Assembly: GCA_036557705.1 (NCBI GenBank)
Contig: DATBHB010000156.1
Span: 1-64,000, forward strand
Origin: VAZQ01 sp036557705
Lineage (GTDB): Bacteria > Pseudomonadota > Alphaproteobacteria > Rhizobiales > Xanthobacteraceae
DNA length: 64,000 nt
Reading direction: 5' to 3'
Within the stretch, counting starts at the first letter, position 1, and each line of letters starts with the position of its first letter. Below, one piece after another: positions 25,129 to 33,189 of this stretch. A model generated the notes under the pieces. It was not told the DNA's origin. It was given only the letters and a program-made list of their open reading frames with translations, and did not search any database. Both the position numbers and the translations under genes were made by a program.

Positions 25129-25132
25129 GCGC

Positions 25133-26563
25133 GTGAAGGTACTCTCAGTCGTCTCCGAGTTCTATCCATTGATCAAGACCGGCGGGCTTGCCGATGTGGC
25201 TGCCGCACTGCCGGCTGCGCTGCGCGAATTGGGCATCGAGGTGACGACGCTGGTGCCGGGCTATCCGGCAGTACTCGCGGGGATCGAAGCGGCTGATGAA
25301 ATCATGCGCATCTCGGATTGCTTCGGCGGCAGCGCCCGTGTCATCGCTGGGCGCGAGGGCGCCATCCTGGCACTCGATGCGCCCCATCTTTTTGCACGTC
25401 CCGGAAATCCCTATCTCGGTCCCGACGGCAAGGATTGGCCGGACAATGCGCGGCGTTTTGCGGCGCTTGCTTGGGCGGCGGCCCGCATCGGGCTTGGCGA
25501 TGCTTCTGCATTGCGACCGGACATCGTTCACGCCCACGATTGGCAGGCCGCGATTGCCATCGCTTATCTCACCTATGCCGGGGGCGAGCGCCCAGCAACC
25601 GTGCTCACCGTTCACAATCTCGCCTTCCAGGGGATATTTCCCGCGCCTCTCCTCGAGACTCTGCGGCTGCCGGCGCAAGCCTACACAGTCGACGGTGTCG
25701 AGTTTTATGGCAGCATCAGTTTTCTCAAAGCGGGTTTGCAATTCGCCGATCGCATCACGACGGTGTCGCCTACTTACGCCCAGGAGATGCAGACCCCGTC
25801 GAACGGCTTTGGTCTGGACGGACTGCTGCGCGCGCGCGCCGGCGCGCTTCGCGGAATAGTCAACGGCATCGACGTAAACGTCTGGAATCCGGCAACCGAT
25901 CCGCGGATCCCGTCACGGTATGACGGCTCCTCGGTTTCTGCGCGGCGGCCGAACAAACAGGCGTTGCAGCGCCGATTTGGCCTGCAGCAGAATGCCGATC
26001 GACTGCTCTTCGGCGCGATCACTCGCTTTACTTTGCAGAAAGGCGTCGATCTTCTGGCGGAAGCAGCGCCGGCACTGCTTGCGATGGGCGCGCAGCTTGC
26101 AATCCTTGGCGCTGGCGAACGCGACCTCGAAGCCCGTATTGCGTCCATTGCCGGGGCACACCGCGATACGATCGGTTGCGTCATCGGCTACGACGAGGAT
26201 CTCGCGCATCTCATACAGGCGGGCGCGGACGCAATCCTTGTGCCGTCTCGATTCGAGCCTTGCGGACTCACTCAGCTTTGTGCGTTGCGCTATGGAGCGA
26301 TCCCGGTCGTCGCCAGGGTCGGCGGTCTCGTCGATACGGTGATCGATCTTGAAGATAGCGGCCGCGGCCCTGCCACCGGGTTAAGCTTCAGCCCCGTCAC
26401 GCAGGATGCGTTCGATGCAGCTCTGAGCCGGGCAGCGGCGCTGTGGAAGGACGCCCCGCGCTGGTCTGCGGTGCAGAATAACGGCATGGCGACCGATGTC
26501 TCCTGGTCGGCCTCGGCGCGCCAATATGCCGGCCTCTATTCCCAGCTGGTCGGGGCGAAATAA
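25133..26563 (+). CDS. glgA: Glycogen synthase (GT5)
   Basis: Transfers glucose from ADP-glucose to the non-reducing end of glycogen. The 476 residues match the GT-B fold GlgA family. The N-terminus has SEFYPLIKTGGLADVAAALP, the ADP-glucose-binding loop; HAHDWQAAIA and VHNLAFQG follow; the C-terminal domain has ITRFTLQKGVDLL and PSRFEPCGLTQLCALRYG with the catalytic Glu. It starts at a GTG only 4 bp after the glgC stop, so translation is likely coupled. No branching enzyme (glgB) lies in the window. Confidence 0.95.
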   Translation: MKVLSVVSEFYPLIKTGGLADVAAALPAALRELGIEVTTLVPGYPAVLAGIEAADEIMRISDCFGGSARVIAGREGAILALDAPHLFARPGNPYLGPDGKDWPDNARRFAALAWAAARIGLGDASALRPDIVHAHDWQAAIAIAYLTYAGGERPATVLTVHNLAFQGIFPAPLLETLRLPAQAYTVDGVEFYGSISFLKAGLQFADRITTVSPTYAQEMQTPSNGFGLDGLLRARAGALRGIVNGIDVNVWNPATDPRIPSRYDGSSVSARRPNKQALQRRFGLQQNADRLLFGAITRFTLQKGVDLLAEAAPALLAMGAQLAILGAGERDLEARIASIAGAHRDTIGCVIGYDEDLAHLIQAGADAILVPSRFEPCGLTQLCALRYGAIPVVARVGGLVDTVIDLEDSGRGPATGLSFSPVTQDAFDAALSRAAALWKDAPRWSAVQNNGMATDVSWSASARQYAGLYSQLVGAK

Positions 26564-26734
26564 TCAGGCATCCCGCTCGTGTGCAGCGGGTTCCATTGAT
26601 CGTACCGCAAGACGCGATGTCATGGTGCTGCCTTTGTGGAGCCTTATCGGAGCCGGGACTGGGACGACCGTGTTGTGCGCGGCATTCGTCTGACTATAAA
26701 CGGCATCGCAGCAAATCTCAGGAACCGCGGTTGA

Positions 26735-27712
26735 ATGGACGCCTTATTCATCGGACAGAGCTATATCGACGTCACATTTGTGGCGGACGAACTGCCGACC
26801 GGCGACGAAAAATCGGTGGCGCGCGAATTTGCTATTTCGTTCGGCGGCAACGCCGTCACTGCCGCCTTCTGCTGCGCCAAGCTTGGGATCAAGCCCGACC
26901 TCCTGGCCTCGGTCGCTGACGATTATCTCGGCCGCATGTTCATCGACATGGCGGCCAAATACGGAATTTGCGTACACCATCGCAAAGTCAGAGAATCTTC
27001 ACTTTCCTTCATCATGCCGAAGGAGGGACAGCGCGCGATTGTGCGCTGTCGCGACGATCATTACCTGCATCCGTTTCCGCCGCTTAATCTGGAAGGCTGC
27101 CGCGCGCTGCACGTTGACGGCCATCAAGGGGACGCGGCGATCCATTACGCCAAAGCCTGTCGCGGATCCGGCGTCCTCACATCGCTCGACGGCGGCGGCC
27201 TGCGCTCGAACACCCATGACCTGCTCGGCTTCATCGACGTGGCGGTCGTGGCGGAGCGCCTGTGCGAGCAGATGCGGCTCTCGCCCGGTGAAATGCTCGA
27301 TTATCTTCGCAGCCGGGGTTGCCGGATCGGCGGCGTGACCATGGGCGAATACGGTCTCGTGTGGTTCGACGAGAGCGGCGAGACCCGCGTGCTGCCGGCG
27401 CTGCGGGTCCCGCCGGAACGGGTGATCGATACCAACGGCGCCGGCGACATCTTCCACGGCGGGTACATATTTTCCTATCTGACGACTCCCGGCGCATCCT
27501 GGGAGTCCCATTTCGGCTTTGCTCGGGCGGCGTCGGCCCACTCGATTCAGCATCTCGGGAATGAAGCGAGCCTCCCCACTCGGACGAACGTGAATGAGAC
27601 CCATGCGATGCTTCCCGAGGGTCCGCGGCTGTCGGTCGCAAGGCTGCTCGGAGGGCGAGACCGCAGCGATTCGGCCTGGATCAAGAAAGCCCGCGAGGCC
27701 GCCGCCGGATGA
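26735..27712 (+). CDS. PfkB family sugar kinase
   Basis: A 325-residue ribokinase-fold kinase. N-terminal FGGNAVTAAFCCAKLG is PfkB signature 1, and C-terminal DTNGAGDIFHGGYIF is signature 2 with the catalytic Asp and anion hole. The substrate (fructose, ribose, a deoxygluconate or other) cannot be told. It lies 171 bp after glgA on the same strand, so it may belong to the glycogen operon, but the gap permits its own promoter. AGGAA precedes the ATG. Confidence 0.88.
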   Translation: MDALFIGQSYIDVTFVADELPTGDEKSVAREFAISFGGNAVTAAFCCAKLGIKPDLLASVADDYLGRMFIDMAAKYGICVHHRKVRESSLSFIMPKEGQRAIVRCRDDHYLHPFPPLNLEGCRALHVDGHQGDAAIHYAKACRGSGVLTSLDGGGLRSNTHDLLGFIDVAVVAERLCEQMRLSPGEMLDYLRSRGCRIGGVTMGEYGLVWFDESGETRVLPALRVPPERVIDTNGAGDIFHGGYIFSYLTTPGASWESHFGFARAASAHSIQHLGNEASLPTRTNVNETHAMLPEGPRLSVARLLGGRDRSDSAWIKKAREAAAG

Positions 27713-27738
27713 CGTAACGCAACGGCGGTTGCGAACGA

Positions 27739-28311
27739 ATGGAACAGTGGCAGATCCGCGAACGCCAGCGCGAAGCCGAATGGGCGCAGTGGATGCGGGC
27801 CGCCAACAGCGGCGATGCGACCGCATACAATCGGCTGCTCACAAGCTTGGCGCCTGCCTTGCGGTCGGCGGCGCGCCGCGGGCTCGGCCGCGCGGGACTG
27901 CCGGTCGAGGAGGCCGAAGACATCGTGCAGGAAATATTGCTGGCCATTCACCTCAAGCGCGAGACCTGGGATGACAACCTGCCGTTCGGTCCCTGGCTGC
28001 GCGCGATCGCCCGCAACAAGCTGATCGACGCGATGCGCCGTCGCGGCCGGCGCGATCACCTGCCGATCGAGGACTTTGCCGAAACGCTTGCCAGTGACAC
28101 CGCGGAACCGACTCCGAGGCCGAGCGGGCTCGATCACCACCTGCAAAGACTGCCGGAGCGGCAGCGCAGCGTGGTCACGGCCGTCTCTCTCGACGGCGCC
28201 TCGATCCGCGAGGCGGCAATGCGATTGAAAATGAGCGAAGGAGCCGTCCGTGTGGCGCTGCATCGAGGCCTTGCCGCGCTCGCCGCCAAATTCGGAACTC
28301 CCAGCAAATGA
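27739..28311 (+). CDS. ECF-type RNA polymerase sigma factor
   Basis: A 190-residue sigma-70 family factor with region 2 (EEAEDIVQEILLAIHLKR and FGPWLRAIARNKLIDAMRR) and region 4 (LPERQRSVVTAVSLDGASIREAA, then MSEGAVRVALHRGLAAL). It redirects RNA polymerase to a stress regulon. The next gene overlaps by 4 bp (ATGA) and encodes an NrsF/DUF1109-type membrane anti-sigma factor, which would hold it inactive. It is 26 bp after the PfkB kinase, so it may read through from that operon. Confidence 0.92.
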   Translation: MEQWQIRERQREAEWAQWMRAANSGDATAYNRLLTSLAPALRSAARRGLGRAGLPVEEAEDIVQEILLAIHLKRETWDDNLPFGPWLRAIARNKLIDAMRRRGRRDHLPIEDFAETLASDTAEPTPRPSGLDHHLQRLPERQRSVVTAVSLDGASIREAAMRLKMSEGAVRVALHRGLAALAAKFGTPSK

Positions 28312-28946
28312 ATACGGACCAATTCATACGAGCCTTGAGCGCCGACCTGTCTGTTTCCCGCTCGCCGCTGGACTTGCGTTTCGCAGCGGCGCTGCTGCCG
28401 GGGTTTCTCGTTGCACTTGCGCTGTTCGCGGTGACGCTTGGCCCGCGGCCGGACTTTGCCGTGGCGATCGAGCACGTGCGGTTCATCTTCAAGTTCGTGA
28501 TCACCTTGCTGCTGGCGCTTTGCTCCGCCCTCCTCGTTCGCCGGCTGGCGCGGCCGGGGGCGCCCGCACGACGAGAGACTTGGCTGCTGGTGCTGGTCCC
28601 CGCCGTTCTTATCGTCGCAGTGGTGGCGGAGCTTGTTGCGCTGCCTTCGTCCGAGTGGCGCACGAAGCTCGTCGGGGAAAATGCGGCGATGTGCCTGCTG
28701 TGCATCCCCTTCTTCGCCTTGCCGATTCTGATCGCGGCGCTTGGGGCATTGCGAGCCGGGGCGCCGACGCGGCCGAGCCTTGCCGGCGCCATTGCCGGGC
28801 TTTTGGCCGGAGCCCTGGGAGCGGCCGTATATGCGGCGCATTGCCCGGACGATTCCCCGCTATTCGTGGCGGCCTGGTACAGTATCGCTATCGCGGGCAT
28901 CACGGCGGTAGGCGCGATTGCAGGCCGAGCCGCGTTACGGTGGTAA
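28308..28946 (+). CDS. NrsF/DUF1109 membrane anti-sigma factor
   Basis: A 212-residue protein with about six transmembrane helices and a short cytoplasmic N-terminus (MNTDQFIRALSADL) typical of DUF1109 (NrsF) proteins, which sequester a cognate ECF sigma factor at the membrane. It overlaps the sigma gene by 4 bp, a strong sign of paired function. Cys residues in LLALCS, AAMCLLCIP and AHCPDD could serve as a redox or metal signal input, which is only a possibility. Confidence 0.88.
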   Translation: MNTDQFIRALSADLSVSRSPLDLRFAAALLPGFLVALALFAVTLGPRPDFAVAIEHVRFIFKFVITLLLALCSALLVRRLARPGAPARRETWLLVLVPAVLIVAVVAELVALPSSEWRTKLVGENAAMCLLCIPFFALPILIAALGALRAGAPTRPSLAGAIAGLLAGALGAAVYAAHCPDDSPLFVAAWYSIAIAGITAVGAIAGRAALRW

Positions 28947-28956
28947 CCCGTATGGG

Positions 28957-30744
28957 TCAGTGGTCGAACTGGAGGCGCACTGTTGCCTGCCGCTCCCGGT
29001 TGCTGGCGACCACGCGATCCGCATAGCGTCGTACCAGGAATCCTGCGAGCCGCCGGGCGCCCTCCGGGCTTTCGAGTATCTCGTCCTGGGTCGGCGGCTG
29101 GAGGGGAAATTCGAGCGCTTCGCCCGCATAGGTCAGGACCGCATCGATGACGAATTCATCGAACGAGACAGCAAGCCGGATCGGGCCTGCAGGCTGGCAA
29201 AAACTTACGATTGCCTCGATGCTTTGCTGAACCGCAAATTCGACGCGACTGGTCACGTCTCGTCGCGCCCCCCAAGTCGCCGCGCTGCGTTCGATGAAAT
29301 CGGCGACTTCCTGTACGTTTCCATGGCGCTGATCGAAGGTCGTTTCGAGTTTCCTGCGAAGGCCGATCCGGAACACGCAATTGAGCGAAAGCGCAACCAG
29401 CGTCGCCAGCACGAGCGGGGAGTTCACCAATGGCTGGGTCCATTGCGGAGCTCCGGCGAGCGCTGCGGGATAAACGGAGACGACGAAAAACGCGATCATT
29501 CCCATGCCGATGACGAGAGTGCGGCGGCTGTCGAGCAGCCGGGTCGAGATGATCTGCACGCCATTGATCATGATGAAGGCCGCGGTAAAGAGCATCGCAG
29601 CCGCCATGACCGGCCTCGGCATGATGGTGAGCAGGCCGATGAGCGCGGGCTGCAAAGCGGCGCAGATCAGAATGGCCGCAATAGCGGGCGCGATCGCCCG
29701 GCTGGCCACGCCGGTCGCCGCTACCAGGCCGACATTGGCGCTGGAGACCGTGATGCCATAGGTCCCGAACAGCCCCGAGATTGTGGTCGCGATCCCATCT
29801 CCGAGCACGGCCCGCCCGATCGACATCATATCGGGACGCACCCATTCGGCGTCGGTCAAGCGTTGATAGGTGGTCACTACGGCGGTCGAGTTCATCGCTG
29901 CGGCGAGCGCGCTCACGGCGAACGGGACGATGAGGGACGGGTCGAAACTCCAGCCGACGCGGGAGAGCGTGGGTAATGCAATCAGCGGCCGGTTCAATAC
30001 ATCCGTGAAGTCTTCAAGCGTCAGCAGCCCGGCAGCCACAGAGGCAAAATATCCGGCGACGGTCCCGATCAAAATGCAGAAAAGCTTCAGTCGGCCGTTG
30101 TTCCAGATGTTGAGCGCGGCCATCACCGAAAACGCAAGCGCCGCCACGATGCTGTTGCGTGCGCTGAGCGCGCCGGCTGGGCTTGCTTGGAGCAGCAACC
30201 GCAACGCCGCAAGCGCGATGGTCGTGCCGACCAGAAACACCACCAGGCCGGCCGCTTCCGGCGGGATGAACGGCCGCAGTCGCGACCATAATCGCGAGAG
30301 CGCCATCTCCACCGCACCGGCGAACATCGTCATGCCCCATACCAAGGGCATTCCGCCGATGTCGACCGCAAGCAAGGTGGGCGCGAGATAGATCCCGGTG
30401 AAGATGGATGGGGCAAGGAGACCGCAGCCGACCGGTCCCCGTGCCAGCGCCTGCAGGAGGACCCCAAACGCGAGCACGAGCAGCCCAAGCTGCAGGATAT
30501 TTGTGATCTCATCCGCCGCCAGCCCGGCCTGGCGTGCGACGATCAGCGGATAGAACATGAAAATCGCGAACACCCCGACGTGCTGGACGGCGCTGATCCA
30601 CACCACCTCGGCGGGCGGAGTGTCCTCCAGGCCGTAAACGAGGGCAGCGGGCTTCTTCCGCGGACTCGCGCGAACTTTCGCCGTGTGTGCCGGCGTCGTC
30701 AGGGCGATAAACGACCTTCGAATGCGATCAATTGTCCCGACCAA
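28957..30744 (-). CDS. NCS2-type purine/pyrimidine permease with C-terminal ATPase-like domain
   Basis: A 595-residue protein. Residues from about 40 to 455 form an NCS2 (xanthine/uracil permease) transporter with 12-14 helices, including VQHVGVFAIFMFYPLIVA and the helix with TYGITVSSANVGLVAATGV. The last ~130 residues (from ATWGARRDVTSRVEFAVQQSI, through VSFDEFVIDAVLTYAGE, to GARRLAGFLVRRYADRV) look soluble and resemble the histidine-kinase/RsbW ATPase fold with a G-box-like segment. Such a fusion is unusual. The start is a TTG with GGAG 7 nt upstream. It converges with the anti-sigma gene, with 10 bp between stops. Confidence 0.8.
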   Translation of the reverse strand: MVGTIDRIRRSFIALTTPAHTAKVRASPRKKPAALVYGLEDTPPAEVVWISAVQHVGVFAIFMFYPLIVARQAGLAADEITNILQLGLLVLAFGVLLQALARGPVGCGLLAPSIFTGIYLAPTLLAVDIGGMPLVWGMTMFAGAVEMALSRLWSRLRPFIPPEAAGLVVFLVGTTIALAALRLLLQASPAGALSARNSIVAALAFSVMAALNIWNNGRLKLFCILIGTVAGYFASVAAGLLTLEDFTDVLNRPLIALPTLSRVGWSFDPSLIVPFAVSALAAAMNSTAVVTTYQRLTDAEWVRPDMMSIGRAVLGDGIATTISGLFGTYGITVSSANVGLVAATGVASRAIAPAIAAILICAALQPALIGLLTIMPRPVMAAAMLFTAAFIMINGVQIISTRLLDSRRTLVIGMGMIAFFVVSVYPAALAGAPQWTQPLVNSPLVLATLVALSLNCVFRIGLRRKLETTFDQRHGNVQEVADFIERSAATWGARRDVTSRVEFAVQQSIEAIVSFCQPAGPIRLAVSFDEFVIDAVLTYAGEALEFPLQPPTQDEILESPEGARRLAGFLVRRYADRVVASNRERQATVRLQFDH

Positions 30745-30894
30745 AGCCGCACTCCAACTCGCGAGCGCTACTTTAGTCAGTCATTTCAGCCAAAGTGAAG
30801 GGCGCCGTGGCGCCGGCCGGGGTTCCTCATTCGGCCGCGCTTAAGGTTGCCACCCCACAAGGATTAATGTTGATGTGCGATGCTGAAGGATAGA

Positions 30895-31347
30895 ATGTCG
30901 GTCTTGGCCAATTTCTATCAAACACTGGCGCCCTGGGCGGAGGCGCTGTTGCGTGCGGCGGTCGGACTTGCGCTCGTGCCGCACGGGCTGCGCAACACGT
31001 TCGGCATGTTCCCGAAAACCGGCGTTCGAGCGCACAACCTCGCCGAGCTTGCGGCCCAGCTCGATAATGACGGCTATCGGCCCGGCCGGCTGTGGGCGCC
31101 GCTCATCTCGGCGACGCAGCTCGTTGCCGGGCCGCTCCTTGCAGTCGGCCTGTTTACCAGGGCCGCTGCCGTGCCGATCGTAATATTCCTGATGGTTGCC
31201 GATGTTGAGCGGTGGCGGGTTGGGCGGTATTTCTGGAATCAGCTCGGCCTCGAATACACCCTGATGTGGACGATCGCGGCGCTCTATTTTTTCGTCCACG
31301 GCGGCGGCCGTATCTCTCTTGACCACCTGATCGGCCGCGCGCTCTAA
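30895..31347 (+). CDS. DoxX family membrane protein
   Basis: A 150-residue four-helix DoxX protein, with ALLRAAVGLALVPHGLRNTFG at the start and GLFTRAAAVPIVIFLMV later. Starting at ATG 30895, which has AAGGA 5 nt upstream, makes it the same size as the DoxX protein at 501-956; an ATG at 30880 would add five residues. It is followed 8 bp later by a flavin reductase-type gene and probably shares a transcript with it. The function is unknown. Confidence 0.85.
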   Translation: MSVLANFYQTLAPWAEALLRAAVGLALVPHGLRNTFGMFPKTGVRAHNLAELAAQLDNDGYRPGRLWAPLISATQLVAGPLLAVGLFTRAAAVPIVIFLMVADVERWRVGRYFWNQLGLEYTLMWTIAALYFFVHGGGRISLDHLIGRAL

Positions 31348-31355
31348 ATGGCCCG

Positions 31356-32015
31356 ATGCAAAAACTTCCGAACAAAGTCGAAGTTCGTCCCGAATGGTGG
31401 GACAACATCTTCGCTCCGAGTTCTTGCCTGGTTTTGATTACGACCGTCGACAAGGACGGGCGCGTCAACGCCGCCGCATTCGGAACCTGCACCCGCGTCT
31501 GTCACGAGCCGATGTACATCGCGTTTACCTGCGGGGCCGGCAAGGACACCTATGAGAACGTGATCGCCACCGGAGAATTCGTGGTCAATGTGGTGCCGTT
31601 CGAGCAGCCGATGCTCGACAAGGCCCTCGTCTGCGGCCTGCCGTTCAGGGCCGGGGAGAACGAACTGGAAAAGGCCGGCTTGACCGCGACCCCGGCGCTC
31701 ATGCTGCGCCCACCCCGGATCGCCGAATGCCGCAGCCATTTCGAGTGCAAGGTCGAGTGGACGCAGCACTGGCTCAACCGGCTCATGGTCTGCGGCCGGG
31801 TCAAGGCGGTCAGCATCGATGCCGACTGCATCACGGATAAGGGCTTCATCGTGTGGGATAAGGTCAAGCCGGCTCATTATTGCGGGATGCGCTATCAGGA
31901 TCGATTCGTGCCCGCCTATGACAGGCCCACGCGCGGGGTGTGGCGCTATGACGGGCGCGACGAGGAGTTTCGCGACGGCGAAGACTGGCGCAATGCCCAC
32001 CGCAGCAATGACTAA
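31356..32015 (+). CDS. Flavin reductase-like FMN-binding protein
   Basis: A 219-residue protein of the flavin reductase-like (split-barrel FMN) family: LVLITTVDKDGRVNAAAFGTCTRVCHEPMYIAF is the FMN-binding start, followed by TYENVIATGEFVVNVV. It probably reduces flavin with NAD(P)H for a partner or a small substrate. It has six Cys, more than usual. The TAA stop is also the first three bases of palindromic repeat B2, so the present C-terminus may have been set by repeat insertion. Co-transcribed with the DoxX gene. Confidence 0.85.
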   Translation: MQKLPNKVEVRPEWWDNIFAPSSCLVLITTVDKDGRVNAAAFGTCTRVCHEPMYIAFTCGAGKDTYENVIATGEFVVNVVPFEQPMLDKALVCGLPFRAGENELEKAGLTATPALMLRPPRIAECRSHFECKVEWTQHWLNRLMVCGRVKAVSIDADCITDKGFIVWDKVKPAHYCGMRYQDRFVPAYDRPTRGVWRYDGRDEEFRDGEDWRNAHRSND

Positions 32016-32173
32016 ACGTGCTGCGGTTGCCTTTCTCCACCTCGTCCTGAGGAGGCGCGCGCTCGTTAGCGCGCGCCGTCTGGAAGGACGAGGTGGCCAC
32101 GGATGGGCGCCCTCATGGTTCGAGACGGCGCACGCCGCAAGCGGCGCGCGCCTCCTCACCATGAGGGTGGATC
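32013..32173. repeat. Palindromic repeat family B, copy 2
   Basis: Begins TAAACGTGCTGCGG and contains CCTCGTCCTGAGGAGGCGCG, GCGCGCCGTCTGGAAGGACG, CCTCATGGTTCGAGACGGCG and GCGCGCCTCCTCACCATGAG. The order matches 20620-20820. Its left edge overlaps the stop codon of the flavin reductase gene. Confidence 0.85.
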
Positions 32174-32194
32174 AGAGACCGAACCAATAAGTTG

Positions 32195-32935
32195 ATGGAA
32201 TCGAGAGAAGCTGAAAACGCGGCTTTGCCCCGGCCGTGGGGTTATGCGGCGACATTCGCCTGGTTATTGCTGGCCGGCGCGCTTGCGGTTGCTGTCTCCA
32301 CGGCCGTGCTTGCGCTTTCGCGCGACGGCCGGATCGGGACATCCGCCGATCTCCTGAGCGATGGCCGGTTAGTCGCACAGCTGACGCTGGTCTCGACCGT
32401 TGTCGAGATTGCCGTCGTCGTGCTTGCGGCGCGGCTCGCCCGCTGGCGCGCCATCGATTACTTGGCGCTGTCCGTCCCGAATGCCCGTGCAGCCGTCGTT
32501 CCAATCGCCGCCATGGCCGCATTCGTGCTCGGCTACGACGCTCTCACCGGCCTGTTGAACCACGACATCGTCAGCGATTTTCAGCTCGATACTTATCGCA
32601 GCGCGCGCGCCGCCGGAGCACTGCCGATGCTCTGGATCGCATTCGTGCTGATCGCTCCGCTCGGGGAAGAGATCATATTCCGCGGCTTTCTCTACCGCGG
32701 CTGGGCGCGGTCACGGCGTGCCGTGGCTCCAGCGATTGCGGCGATCTCGGCGCTATGGGCGAGCATGCACGTCCAGTACGACTGGCCCGGGATGCTGCAG
32801 ATCTTCCTCATCGGTCTTGTCCTCGGTTGGGCGCGCTGGCGCAGTGGATCGACCCTGCTCGCTTTTGTGCTCCATGGGCTCGCCAATGCCTGGGCCATGG
32901 TCGAGACGGTCGCGAAGGTGGATTGGCTCTCCTGA
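32195..32935 (+). CDS. CPBP family intramembrane metalloprotease
   Basis: A membrane protein of about 246 residues with eight or so hydrophobic segments and all CPBP (Abi/CAAX protease) motifs: EEIIFRGFLYRGW with the catalytic Glu pair, ASMHVQYDW with the first His, and HGLANAWA with the second. In bacteria these proteins serve as proteases or in bacteriocin self-immunity; the substrate is unknown. Start ATG 32195 (a TTG lies one codon earlier). It stands between repeats B2 and A3, with no operon partner. Confidence 0.88.
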   Translation: MESREAENAALPRPWGYAATFAWLLLAGALAVAVSTAVLALSRDGRIGTSADLLSDGRLVAQLTLVSTVVEIAVVVLAARLARWRAIDYLALSVPNARAAVVPIAAMAAFVLGYDALTGLLNHDIVSDFQLDTYRSARAAGALPMLWIAFVLIAPLGEEIIFRGFLYRGWARSRRAVAPAIAAISALWASMHVQYDWPGMLQIFLIGLVLGWARWRSGSTLLAFVLHGLANAWAMVETVAKVDWLS

Positions 32936-33004
32936 TGTCGCTCCCTTGATCGGCAGCAATCAGATGTGCTTGATCCCGTTAGCGCTACTGGTCAGAAAAG
33001 TTTC

Positions 33005-33147
33005 GTAGGGCGGGCAACGGCGCCTTCTCCGATGCCGACCGCGTGGGCAAAATCGCGCCGCGCGCCTATAGCAGCGTCGAAGACGCGCGTAAACGCGCTG
33101 ATGGCCCACGCTGTCAGGCTGTGCAGCGCGACTTTGCCCACCCTACG
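33005..33147. repeat. Palindromic repeat family A, copy 3
   Basis: GTAGGGCGGGCAACGGCGCC at the left and GACTTTGCCCACCCTACG at the right, with the interior CCGCGTGGGCAAAATCGCGC and GACGCGCGTAAACGCGCTGA shared with copy 1. It sits 42 bp before the hydantoinase gene and may separate it from the CPBP gene. Confidence 0.85.
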
Positions 33148-33189
33148 AACCTTGCGATGCACTAAGATTACAACTGGCAGGATGCCTCG

